From contig JANOXC010000103.1 of the NCBI GenBank assembly GCA_031418215.1, positions 62,001-126,000 on the forward strand: a stretch of DNA of 64,000 nucleotides, in the 5' to 3' direction. Of the stretch, positions 28,417 to 36,822 are shown one piece after another (position 1 is the first letter of the stretch; every line of letters begins with the position of its first letter). Both the position numbers and the translations under genes were made by a program. The stretch comes from JANOXC01 sp031418215. Its GTDB lineage: Bacteria > Bacteroidota > Bacteroidia > AKYH767-A > OLB10. The notes beneath the pieces are model-generated. The model searched no databases, was not told the origin of the DNA, and saw only the letters and a program-made list of their open reading frames with translations.

Positions 28417-28941
28417 TTATCCTTTTGTTTCTACAGCACCTGCCTGCATAAACATTCCTTTAATAGCTTCTGATGATTGTCCTTCTTTTACCTGAACAGT
28501 CATCACAAAATGATCATCAGCCTGACGCGGATCCAGTATAACAGGCTCCACACCGGGCAATAGTTTACTACGCAAGTAGAATGTAATTACCATTCCATGC
28601 GCAGCACAAAGCACAGTACTTTCAAATATGATGGGTACGTATGCAGGAAGATTTTTATAGAAAGCAAAAGATGGCTTTCCACCTATATCCATTGGCCAGT
28701 CGAAGATGTTCATGTACCAGATCATCAGCATCGCCAGACAGCTGCCTGTCATTCCATAAATGAAACAGCAAATGGAAATACGTGTGCGTTTCAATCCAAG
28801 CACTTCATCGATACCATGAATAGGAAATGGAGAAACAACATCTTTTACATTCAATCCCTGGGCACGTAACTGAGGGATAGCATTTAACACCATTTCATCA
28901 TCATTAAAGATGCCATATATAAATTTCTTAGCAGCGCTCAT
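28417..28941 (-). CDS. actD: Alternative complex III subunit ActD (DUF3341)
   Basis: A 174-residue protein with an N-terminal soluble part (YGIFNDDEMVLNAIPQLRAQGL), typical of DUF3341, and two membrane helices near residues 60-80 and 100-122 with the conserved DWPMDIGGKPSFAF between them. It carries no cofactor motif and is a structural membrane subunit of the complex. Its start overlaps the actC stop by four bases (ATGA). Confidence 0.93.
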   Translation of the reverse strand: MSAAKKFIYGIFNDDEMVLNAIPQLRAQGLNVKDVVSPFPIHGIDEVLGLKRTRISICCFIYGMTGSCLAMLMIWYMNIFDWPMDIGGKPSFAFYKNLPAYVPIIFESTVLCAAHGMVITFYLRSKLLPGVEPVILDPRQADDHFVMTVQVKEGQSSEAIKGMFMQAGAVETKG

Positions 28942-30335
28942 GAATGTACCTCCTTGCTTTTTAATACTTGTGCTTTTTTGGATTTTTCACCAGATGATTT
29001 AATGATTGTTTTTAACTCGCTCATTGCAATTACCGGGAAGAATCGGGTAAACAACAGGAAGCAGGTGAAGAACAGTCCCAGTGAACCAATAAAAATTCCG
29101 ATCTCGACCCATGTAGGGTGATACATCGTCCAACTGGAAGGAATATAATCACGGTGAAGTGAAGTAACGATAATTACAAATCGTTCGAACCACATACCGA
29201 CGTTTACAAAAATACTAATGATAAATGTGGCGAAAATACTTTCACGTAAACGCTTACTCCAGAATAACTGCGGTGTAATAACGTTGCAGGTCATCATACT
29301 CCAGTATGCCCACCAGTAAGGACCGGTAGCACGATTGATAAATGCATATTGTTCATATTCCACTCCTGAATACCAGGCTATGAAAAATTCAGTAATGTAG
29401 GCAACACCTACAATAGAACCGGTGATAAGGATTACGCGGTTCATCATATCAATATGATAAACTGTTATGTATTCTTCCAGACCTAACACTTTACGAGTAA
29501 TGATTAACAATGTTTGAACCATTGCAAAACCTGAAAAGATGGCACCGGCCACAAAGTATGGAGGGAAGATAGTTGTATGCCAACCCGGAACAACCGACGT
29601 GGCAAAGTCCATTGATACTACTGAGTGAACTGAAAGTACAAGTGGTGTGGAAATTCCTGCAAGCACTAATGATACCTCTTCAAATCGCTGCCAGTTCTTT
29701 GCTGTTCCTGTCCAGCCGAAGCTCAAGATTGTATACCAGAATTTTCTTGCCTTTGTTTTTGCACGATCACGTACAACAGCAAAATCAGGAATTAAACCGG
29801 TATACCAGAAAACCAATGATACAGAAAAGTAAGTAGAGATTGCAAATACATCCCACACAAGGGGAGAGTTAAAGTTTACCCATAATGAACCAAACTGGTT
29901 GGCTAATGGCAACGGCCAATATGCTACCCATGGACGACCCATGTGTGCTACAATAAAAGATGCTGCACATATTACGGCAAAGATGGTCATCGCCTCTGCT
30001 GAACGATTGATGGATAAGCGCCATTTCTGACGAAATAATAATAGAATCGCTGAGATAAGCGTTCCGGCATGACCAATACCCACCCACCAAACGAAGTTGG
30101 TAATATCCCATGCCCAGCCTACCGTTTTATTGAGACCCCAAACACCAAGGCCCGTGCCTACGGTATAGGATACAACAATGAGCCACCAAATAAATGCGGC
30201 TAATGAAAAGCTAAATGCAAGCCACCACCATTTATTAGCCTTGCCCTCAATAGGCCTGCATACATCTTCTGTGATGCTGTGCCATGTTTTATCACCCAAA
30301 ATTAATGGCGGGCGTAGATTTGATTCTTTTTGCAT
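28938..30335 (-). CDS. actC: Alternative complex III subunit ActC (NrfD/PsrC family)
   Basis: Polytopic inner-membrane protein (465 residues, about ten segments) of the NrfD/PsrC family, thought to contain the quinol site next to the iron-sulfur subunit ActB. Visible landmarks are WAWDITNFVWWVGIGHAGTLISAILLLFRQKWR (about residues 75-110), VSMDFATSVVPGWHTTIFPPYFVAGAIFSG and ERFVIIVTSLHRDYIPSSW near the end. The basic/polar C-terminal tail is cytoplasmic. It overlaps actD by four bases, and follows actB by 50 bases. Confidence 0.95.
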   Translation of the reverse strand: MQKESNLRPPLILGDKTWHSITEDVCRPIEGKANKWWWLAFSFSLAAFIWWLIVVSYTVGTGLGVWGLNKTVGWAWDITNFVWWVGIGHAGTLISAILLLFRQKWRLSINRSAEAMTIFAVICAASFIVAHMGRPWVAYWPLPLANQFGSLWVNFNSPLVWDVFAISTYFSVSLVFWYTGLIPDFAVVRDRAKTKARKFWYTILSFGWTGTAKNWQRFEEVSLVLAGISTPLVLSVHSVVSMDFATSVVPGWHTTIFPPYFVAGAIFSGFAMVQTLLIITRKVLGLEEYITVYHIDMMNRVILITGSIVGVAYITEFFIAWYSGVEYEQYAFINRATGPYWWAYWSMMTCNVITPQLFWSKRLRESIFATFIISIFVNVGMWFERFVIIVTSLHRDYIPSSWTMYHPTWVEIGIFIGSLGLFFTCFLLFTRFFPVIAMSELKTIIKSSGEKSKKAQVLKSKEVHS

Positions 30336-30385
30336 AGATGAATAAAATTTCTTGTTAGTTGCCTCTTAATTGCTAATATATATAA

Positions 30386-33300
30386 TCAGGCTTCTTTTTT
30401 CTCTGATACTTTATTACGAACCTTGGTGTGATAATAAACTGATGGCTGTGTATCCAGCTCTTCCAATAAACTGTAAGAACGAGGATCGGCATTTGCTTTC
30501 ACTATCTCACTTTCTTTATCCAAAGAATCACCAAAGATGATTGCATTGGTAGGGCATGATTGTGCACATGCTGTTTTTATCTCTCCGTCAATTGGTCGAC
30601 GTCCTGCTTTCTTGGCATCAAGCTTACCATATTGAATACGTTGAATACACATCGTGCATTTTTCCATTACACCACGTGAGCGAACAACGACATCTGGATT
30701 CAACACCATCTTGCCTAAGTTGTCATACTGGTTATAAGGGAACTGCTCATTCTCGTTGTAGCGGAACCAATTAAATCTTCTTACTTTATATGGACAGTTA
30801 TTCGCACAATATCTGGTACCTACACAACGGTTGTAAGCCATCATGTTTAATCCTTCCATACTATGTGTTGTTGCTACAACTGGACAAACCGTTTCACAAG
30901 GTGCATGATTACAATGTTGACACATAACCGGCTGAAACACCACCTCCGGGTTATCGGCTGCCGGCTTCTCCATCTCGGCATACATACTTAATTTGCCTAA
31001 TTTTTTTGCTTCAGCATTCTCTTTAGTCGTATCGCTGCTGTAATAACGATCGATACGGATCCAATGCATCTCGCGGCTGCGGCCAATTTCATCTTTACCA
31101 ACAACAGGAACATTATTTTCCGCAGTACAAGCAACCACACAAGCGCCACATCCAATACATGCATTCAAATCAATGGACATGTTCCAGAAGTGATTTGTTT
31201 TGGGGTGACCGGGATTTTTTTCCGTAGCCCACAAGTCCAACTCACCAGGTTTCTTCTTACCATAAGGAGAAGCTATTGTTAATTGGGCATTACCTGAATT
31301 TGGTTTTACTAACCACTCAGCTAATGTTGTCTCCTTTACAATTTCGCGACCCATCATGGTATGGTGCGTCTGCGTTGTTGCAAGTTCATATAAATCATCC
31401 GGAGTCTTTGTTACACTTACACCGGTTGCATAATATTTCATCGCTCCATTCTCAACGCTAACGAATGGATAAACGTTAACTCCAACATTGTTGCCAGCTT
31501 TACCAACCTTTGTTCTTCCATATCCTAAGGCTATGGCTAAAGTTTCATCCGTCATTCCGGGTTGCAGCAATACAGGGCCTTTTATTTTAAAGTCTCCTGC
31601 CTTCACTTCAATTACTGTTCCCTGAACGTAACCCATCTTCTTTGCATATGCAGGTAATACAGCAAAGTAATTATCCCAACACACTTTTGAAACCGGATCC
31701 GGTAATTCCTGCAACCATGGATTATTAGCCTGGTTACCATCACCCAATCCTGTTTTTGTATACAATACTAATTCAACACCAGGTTTTGGTTGTTGTGTTT
31801 TTGCAGCAGCATCTTGAATATTGCCTGTGAATGCCACAACAGCACCGGCATTAACATTTATTTCAAATATTCCGTCCTGTAAAGATTTATTCCAAAAAGC
31901 TTCAAATGAACTCATACCAGACTGCTGAGAAAACATATTTGCTTTCCAATACTCTTCTATATATGTATGGAAATCCGTATTTGCAGCTTCAGCCCAAGTT
32001 AATAGACTTGATTGTGCTTGTCTTGTATCAAACAAATTCTCAATAGTTGGTTGGCCGAGGCTAAAAACACCTTTTATGGGTTCAGCATCACTCCATGACT
32101 CCAGATAATGAGAATCAGGACAGATATAATCACAAACGGCGGAAGTTTCGTCCTCGCGATCAGCAAAAGAAATTTTTACGCCTGCTTTATTAATTGCTGC
32201 TTGCAATGCAGGCATGCTATATCCGGGGTTTGCATTATATATAATCACAGCTCCCACTTCACCGTTGTTTAGTTCAGTGATAAGTGAAGCAACTGCTTCA
32301 TCGTTACTTGCACGTATTAAATAGGGCTGATCAGCATTGATGGTGTTACCATAGCTTCCCAACATACTGTTAATAGCATTCACAAGCACTTGCTCATTGG
32401 GATCATTAGATCCGGAAACAACAAGAGCCTTTCCTTTTGCATTCCATAATTCCTGTGCTACGGAGTCAATTGTTTTATCGGCTGGAATGGATGGTGCATT
32501 TACTGCTACTCCTCCTGACAATGATGCAATCTTATTATATAAGGCAGCCACTGCAGCACTCTGTTCACTTGCACGAATCTTGTAGCGGTTGTCGGCATTT
32601 GATCCGGTTAAAGAAAGCATGGTTTCAAACTGAATATGTCTTGACATATTTTTCTTGCCCCCACGCAGTTTCCTTGTAGCTGCATACTGACGTGAAATTT
32701 CAATTGGCGACAACCAATTCACGAGGAAGTCAGCACCGAAGCTTACAATTACATCTGCCTTATCAAAGCGGTATCCCGGAATTGAAAACTTTCCAAATGA
32801 CAATTCATTTCCTTTTAATAAGCCGTAACTTGAAACAGCATCATACACCACTTGTTTGGTAGTAGGGTATTTAGCAGTAAAATCAGTCATCACCTTTTTA
32901 GTAGAAGGACTGCTAACAGAAGAAGAGAGAATAACAATCTTTTTTCCCGATGCACTTACTTCAGCTAATTTCTTTTTTATTTCACCATCGACAGAAGCCC
33001 ATGTTGATACTTTTTTATTGGCTAACGGACCTTTTAAACGTGCACTGTCATATAATCCCAAAACAGAAGCCTGCACCCGTGCACTCGTTCCACCTTTTGA
33101 AAATGAAGATAATTCATTGCCTTCGATTTTAATTGGGCGACCTTCACGTGTCTTTACAAGCACACTGCAATAATCACTGCCGTCAAAATAGGTAGAAGCA
33201 TAATAATTAGGAACCCCTAATGTTAACTCCTCAGGCTTTATTACATAAGGAATTGCCTTTTTAACAGGGGCCTGACAAGCTGCTAAGGAAGCGGCTGCTA

Positions 33301-33475
33301 CACTGAATCCCATGAATTTCAAAAAGTCTCTTCTTGAGGTGTTATCTGTTGAAGATGCTTTATTACTCATCACTTCATCAACAGGAAGGTGCTCAAAAAA
33401 TTCATTGTTCTTCAAACGAACGAATTCCGCATCGTTTTGCAGTTCTTCAACACCTTTCCAATATTGTTTTTCCAT
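30386..33475 (-). CDS. actB: Alternative complex III subunit ActB (Tat-exported iron-sulfur protein)
   Basis: A fusion of a molybdopterin-oxidoreductase-like but cofactor-less domain (residues about 50-700) with an iron-sulfur domain (about 770-990). The Tat leader SRRDFLKFMGFSVAAASLAAC (about 48-68) also carries a lipobox-like LAAC. Four cluster motifs are visible: CIGCGACVVAC, CQHCNHAPCETVC, CVGTRYCANNC and CTMC ... CAQSC. This is the standard ActB layout, with three [4Fe-4S] and one [3Fe-4S] cluster expected. It takes electrons from the quinol site and passes them to the hemes of ActA. Length 1029 is normal. Confidence 0.96.
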   Translation of the reverse strand: MEKQYWKGVEELQNDAEFVRLKNNEFFEHLPVDEVMSNKASSTDNTSRRDFLKFMGFSVAAASLAACQAPVKKAIPYVIKPEELTLGVPNYYASTYFDGSDYCSVLVKTREGRPIKIEGNELSSFSKGGTSARVQASVLGLYDSARLKGPLANKKVSTWASVDGEIKKKLAEVSASGKKIVILSSSVSSPSTKKVMTDFTAKYPTTKQVVYDAVSSYGLLKGNELSFGKFSIPGYRFDKADVIVSFGADFLVNWLSPIEISRQYAATRKLRGGKKNMSRHIQFETMLSLTGSNADNRYKIRASEQSAAVAALYNKIASLSGGVAVNAPSIPADKTIDSVAQELWNAKGKALVVSGSNDPNEQVLVNAINSMLGSYGNTINADQPYLIRASNDEAVASLITELNNGEVGAVIIYNANPGYSMPALQAAINKAGVKISFADREDETSAVCDYICPDSHYLESWSDAEPIKGVFSLGQPTIENLFDTRQAQSSLLTWAEAANTDFHTYIEEYWKANMFSQQSGMSSFEAFWNKSLQDGIFEINVNAGAVVAFTGNIQDAAAKTQQPKPGVELVLYTKTGLGDGNQANNPWLQELPDPVSKVCWDNYFAVLPAYAKKMGYVQGTVIEVKAGDFKIKGPVLLQPGMTDETLAIALGYGRTKVGKAGNNVGVNVYPFVSVENGAMKYYATGVSVTKTPDDLYELATTQTHHTMMGREIVKETTLAEWLVKPNSGNAQLTIASPYGKKKPGELDLWATEKNPGHPKTNHFWNMSIDLNACIGCGACVVACTAENNVPVVGKDEIGRSREMHWIRIDRYYSSDTTKENAEAKKLGKLSMYAEMEKPAADNPEVVFQPVMCQHCNHAPCETVCPVVATTHSMEGLNMMAYNRCVGTRYCANNCPYKVRRFNWFRYNENEQFPYNQYDNLGKMVLNPDVVVRSRGVMEKCTMCIQRIQYGKLDAKKAGRRPIDGEIKTACAQSCPTNAIIFGDSLDKESEIVKANADPRSYSLLEELDTQPSVYYHTKVRNKVSEKKEA

Positions 33476-33582
33476 AGCTTAGTTATTGGTTATTGGGCTA
33501 AAACGTACATTTATAAATGCACTCAAACTATCCCAATTCTTTTTATTTTCCTGATAACTTAATTATCTAATTACTGAATTAT

Positions 33583-34818
33583 TTAATAATGGCAACGCGC
33601 ACATTCTAACCCACCAATTTTATCGACGGTTATTTTTGCATCCTTACCATATTGCTTTTTCATATCCTCATGAAGCGCTGTGTAATATCCATTGCCTTCC
33701 ATTTTTACTTCTGTATCACGGTGACACTGGATGCACCATCCCATATTTAAAGGAGAGAACTGCTTAACTACCTCCATTTCCTGAACAGGGCCATGACAGG
33801 TTTGGCATTCAATCTTGCCTACTACTACATGCTGAGAGTGGTTGAAGTATGCCAAATCTGGCAGATTATGAATACGTACCCACTGAATAGCTTTTCCGGG
33901 ACCGGTATATTGTGCCTTTGACGCATCCCATCCAACTGCATCATATATTTTTTGAATTTCTTCTTTCCCATATTGCGCCCCGGTCTGAACATATTTATGA
34001 CAATTCATGCAGACATTTGGAGAAGGTATTCCGGCGTTTTTACTTTTCTCTGCTCCTGAGTGGCAGTATTTGCAATTGATGCCATTGGTCCCGGCATGCA
34101 TAGCATGTGAAAATTTAATAGGCTGATCAGGTTGATAATTTAGTTCCTGACCTATTCCGGCCAAAGCATACCATCCCTTGTAACTGCTTACTACAGCACC
34201 CACAATTAAAAATACAGCTATTAATTTTTTGTGTTCGCGAATCCAGTGCTTGGTTCCCGCTTTGCCTTTCAAAACAACCGGTTCTGGCGTCCCTTCATTC
34301 TGACGAACTACTCTTTCAAGGCTTTTCTTTACCCTATTTAATATAGCGTAAATTCCAATCAACGCAATTACAACGATAACCAGCATCCAAGGAAAGCCTT
34401 CATCTTCCCCGGAAGCAGCTCCGGCAACTGGTGCGGCAGTTGTTGCTACTGCAGGCGCCTTATCATTTTCTGCTTTAACATAGGCCAAAACGGCTTTGAT
34501 TTCCTCATCATTTAATGCCTGAGATGGCATCACCACTTTGTTGTTTTCCTCAAAAAGTTTCACAGCAGTGGCTTCGCCGCTTTTAATTACAGCCTGCGAA
34601 TTCTTTATCCAAGGAAGAAGCCATGCGAGGGTGCGTCTTTTCTCAACATCCTTTAACCCGGGGCCAATTACTTTACTGTCGCTTGTTGCATGACAGGAAG
34701 CACAATTGTTTTGGAACAGGACTTTACCATCAGGCTGTGCTGATATGGGTTGGGAAGAAAACAAGAATAAAAACCCAATAAGGGCGATACAGCATTTACC
34801 GGTAATCTTGTGAATCAT
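33583..34818 (-). CDS. actA: Alternative complex III subunit ActA with fused cytochrome c domain
   Basis: Multi-heme cytochrome c, first gene of the operon. ATG at 34818 gives a signal peptide (CCIALIGFLFLFSSQPISAQ) and 411 residues; a reading from 34911 is in frame but lacks one. An N-terminal mono-heme domain (CASCH, residues about 30-125) is followed by an Ala/Pro linker, a membrane segment (PWMLVIVVIALIGIYAILN) and a pentaheme region with CKYCH, CMNCH, CQTCH, CIQCH and CARCH. ActA is classically pentaheme; the extra N-terminal heme domain resembles a class I cytochrome c. Confidence 0.94.
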   Translation of the reverse strand: MIHKITGKCCIALIGFLFLFSSQPISAQPDGKVLFQNNCASCHATSDSKVIGPGLKDVEKRRTLAWLLPWIKNSQAVIKSGEATAVKLFEENNKVVMPSQALNDEEIKAVLAYVKAENDKAPAVATTAAPVAGAASGEDEGFPWMLVIVVIALIGIYAILNRVKKSLERVVRQNEGTPEPVVLKGKAGTKHWIREHKKLIAVFLIVGAVVSSYKGWYALAGIGQELNYQPDQPIKFSHAMHAGTNGINCKYCHSGAEKSKNAGIPSPNVCMNCHKYVQTGAQYGKEEIQKIYDAVGWDASKAQYTGPGKAIQWVRIHNLPDLAYFNHSQHVVVGKIECQTCHGPVQEMEVVKQFSPLNMGWCIQCHRDTEVKMEGNGYYTALHEDMKKQYGKDAKITVDKIGGLECARCHY

Positions 34819-35151
34819 AGTTACATGATTAATAGTTAAGCGTTTACGGAAGATTTTTACCAATTCCTGACAATTATCCCGCAAAAGTGTGGGCAAATTT
34901 AACAGAAACAACAGGAAAGCAAATTTTTATGGGGGATATTTTTACACGTTTTTCCACTTATTTTTAGTTCAGGCTTAAGTTAATTGGAATCAACTACTAA
35001 AAAAATTAAAAATGAAGAATCAAAATTTTTTTAAAATGCCGAAGATCGATTTTGAAAGCAAATGAATAATAGAAGACGTTGAAGTATGCTTCCGTTTTAT
35101 TTTCTACAACAAAATACATTTCTATTGTTTTACCAATACTTTTGCATTGAA
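34819..35151. other. Divergent region between actA and the SPOR-like gene
   Basis: Gene-free, 333 bases, AT-rich. It contains the act promoter (34894-34923) and, rightward, TACTTTTG at 35137-35144, seven bases before the ATG at 35152, which would make that message nearly leaderless. I found no further structure or small ORF. Confidence 0.5.
34894..34923 (-). promoter_or_regulatory. act-cox operon promoter (TTTG-N18-TAAATTTG)
   Basis: On the minus strand TTTG (34923-34920), 18 bases, then TAAATTTG (34901-34894) match the Bacteroidota -33/-7 consensus TTTG ... TAnnTTTG exactly, with correct spacing. The transcript would start near 34888, about 70 bases before the actA ATG. It is the best promoter match I found. 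Confidence 0.65.
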
Positions 35152-35538
35152 ATGATGCTACGATTTTCAATTGTATTTATTTGCTTATTCAATTCTGCGA
35201 TTTTATTTGGTCAGTCTTTTAAGTCACAAGACAGCTTGGTGAACCAATTGATAGAGCGCCAAAAAGCAATCAATGCACAAAAGATGACAATGTCGGGTTA
35301 CCGTATTCAACTTTTTTTTGGTGGCGACCGGGCAAGGGCAAATAATATGCGTCTGGACTTTTTACAACAATATCCTGATTTGGGCGCCTATGTGATTTAT
35401 CAACAGCCCAATTTCAAACTCCGCATTGGTGATTTTAAATCCAGAATGGAAGCTGCTACATTTTTGAAAGAAATGCAGCCTGGTTATTCAATGGCCTTTA
35501 TTGTGCCTGATGAGGTGAAGTTGCCAGTTATCGAATAA
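35152..35538 (+). CDS. SPOR-domain-like exported small protein
   Basis: Starting at ATG 35152 (a second Met follows), it has a signal peptide (FSIVFICLFNSAILFGQ) and about 128 residues. Residues 55-125 resemble a SPOR fold: YRIQLFFGGDRARANNMRLDFLQQYP, VIYQQPNFKLRIGDFKSRMEAATFLKEM, i.e. a strand-helix-strand-strand-helix order with the R-x-G-D-F core. SPOR domains bind denuded peptidoglycan glycans, so a cell-wall-associated periplasmic protein is likely. It is divergent from actA. Confidence 0.82.
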   Translation: MMLRFSIVFICLFNSAILFGQSFKSQDSLVNQLIERQKAINAQKMTMSGYRIQLFFGGDRARANNMRLDFLQQYPDLGAYVIYQQPNFKLRIGDFKSRMEAATFLKEMQPGYSMAFIVPDEVKLPVIE

Positions 35539-35571
35539 CAGAAAAATCAGCGCTTTTGGTATAAACTTTAT

Positions 35572-35626
35572 GTTTGAGTTGGTTTGAGTTGGTTTGAATT
35601 GGTTTGAATTAGTTTGAGTTGGTTTA
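35572..35626. repeat. Decamer tandem repeat, about 5.5 copies of GTTTGAGTTG
   Basis: Units at 35572, 35582, 35592, 35602 and 35612 are GTTTGAGTTG with G/A changes, then a partial unit. It lies between the SPOR-like gene and the TMEM175 gene. It is low-complexity and could change copy number by slippage. Confidence 0.85.
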
Positions 35627-35658
35627 GATAAGTTAATATCAAACCTTTTATTTTTAGC

Positions 35659-35713
35659 GAAACCAGAAACCAGAAACCAGAAACTAGAAACTAGAAACTA
35701 GAAACTAGAAACC
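35659..35713. repeat. Heptamer tandem repeat: GAAACCA x3, GAAACTA x4, GAAACC
   Basis: Eight units of period seven run from 35659 to 35713, ending 11 bases before the TMEM175 start. Three copies are GAAACCA and four GAAACTA. It is related to the AGAACCA heptamers at 26411-26431. Copy-number change would alter the spacing of upstream control elements. Confidence 0.9.
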
Positions 35714-35724
35714 TTTTCCAAACC

Positions 35725-36413
35725 ATGGAAGACGAAAAACCATATTTAATGGAAGAAATCCGTAAAGAATTCCAATTGGAACGCATGGTGCTTTTTAGTG
35801 ATGCCGTTTCCGCCATTGTAATCACTTTGATGGCCATAGAAATACACTTGCCTCAATTTTCTGAGAAAATGACTGAGGCTGTATTAGTTCATGAGCTGAA
35901 GCTTTTATTGCCTGTTTTTTTGCATACCTGGTAAGCTTCGTTTTCATCGGACAATCCTGGTATCGGCATTTGAAATTCTTCAGCCTATTAAAAGATTACG
36001 ACAAAGGTTTGGTCGTCCGAAACCTGGTGATGTTGTTTTTTATTGGATTATTCCCTTTCGGTGCATCACTGGTTTCCCAAAGCGGAGGGCTTACAACACC
36101 CATCTATATTTATTTTGGCATCATATTCTGCTGCACAACAGCCCAGTATGTATTAAATTACTACATTGTTTATCAGCGTCCACATTTGTGCCGGATCACC
36201 AATACCAAAGAGGAAAAAGAATCACTGAAAAAAAGCAGGGATTTCCTGATTGGATTAATGGCAATAATGTTGTTGATCTTTATTACTAATGAGGTTATTA
36301 CAGACCCCGATCTCAAGCCACTTTCCGCAATTTGGGCATTGGTGTTTTTGGCGATAAGAAAGCTATCTTCAATGAAGAAAAGTGCCAGAAAAGCTACTCC
36401 TAAATCAAAATAA
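35725..36413 (+). pseudogene. TMEM175-family potassium channel, broken by one-base frameshift
   Basis: The first frame (35725-35934) encodes an acidic N-terminus then RMVLFSDAVSAIVITLMAIEIHLP, the TMEM175 first helix with its FSD motif. It stops at TAA after LPVFLHTW. The next frame continues as SFVFIGQSWYRHLKFF and carries four more helices to 36413. Adding one T to the T7 run in the codons for LPVF (near 35916-35922) restores one 229-residue reading frame, close to the usual bacterial TMEM175 length. It could be a true pseudogene, an assembly error in a homopolymer, or a phase-variable gene. Confidence 0.8.
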
Positions 36414-36421
36414 TGTAAAAC

Positions 36422-36592
36422 TTAAGATGCTAACACCTTGGCATTCGGATATTTCACTGTCCACAATTTTAAGGCAGACATGTGAGGGATAGTAATAAAG
36501 GTGCGTTCATCTAATTGAACTTTAATTTTTGCTTTCGTAGGAGCCTGCGTCATGATGCGGTTCTTTACTCTACTGGGATATTTATTTTTCAT
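36422..36592 (-). CDS. Small basic protein, 56 residues, unrecognised
   Basis: A short reading frame from ATG at 36592 to TAA at 36424-36422. It encodes a basic protein (MKNKYPSRVKNRIMTQAPT at the start, then KIKVQLDERTFITI and LKLWTVKYPNAKVLAS). It has no signal peptide and no membrane segment. The alternating pattern in the middle and the high Lys/Arg content suggest a small folded nucleic-acid-binding protein, but this is a guess. Evidence that it is real: good codon use, an unbroken gap-filling frame between genes and sensible amino-acid composition. It is convergent with the broken TMEM175 gene. Confidence 0.5.
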   Translation of the reverse strand: MKNKYPSRVKNRIMTQAPTKAKIKVQLDERTFITIPHMSALKLWTVKYPNAKVLAS

Positions 36593-36822
36593 AGTACGAA
36601 GATAACCTTATTTAGCCAAATAAATTGCATAAACACTAATAAATATTACACTTATCAACAACGTAACATTGAAAATCAATGGGTAAGCTTCATTTGTTAG
36701 CTAAACTTTAACTTTTAGCTCAATTCCTTTACAGTTGAGGGTTTGAAGGGCATTGGTCATTATTAGCCAAAAAGACCTTCATTCTTGCTTGAACTATATT
36801 TGCAACCCAATTAGCTAATCCG

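Noticed and set aside
30386..33475. ActB as a nitrate, polysulfide or other molybdenum reductase
   Set aside because: Neighbouring actA/C/D/E/F and cox genes, and the split domain layout, fit alternative complex III; the molybdopterin-like part in this family has no cofactor.
35572..35713. Tandem arrays as a CRISPR array
   Set aside because: Units are 7 and 10 bases with no spacers, and no cas gene is near.
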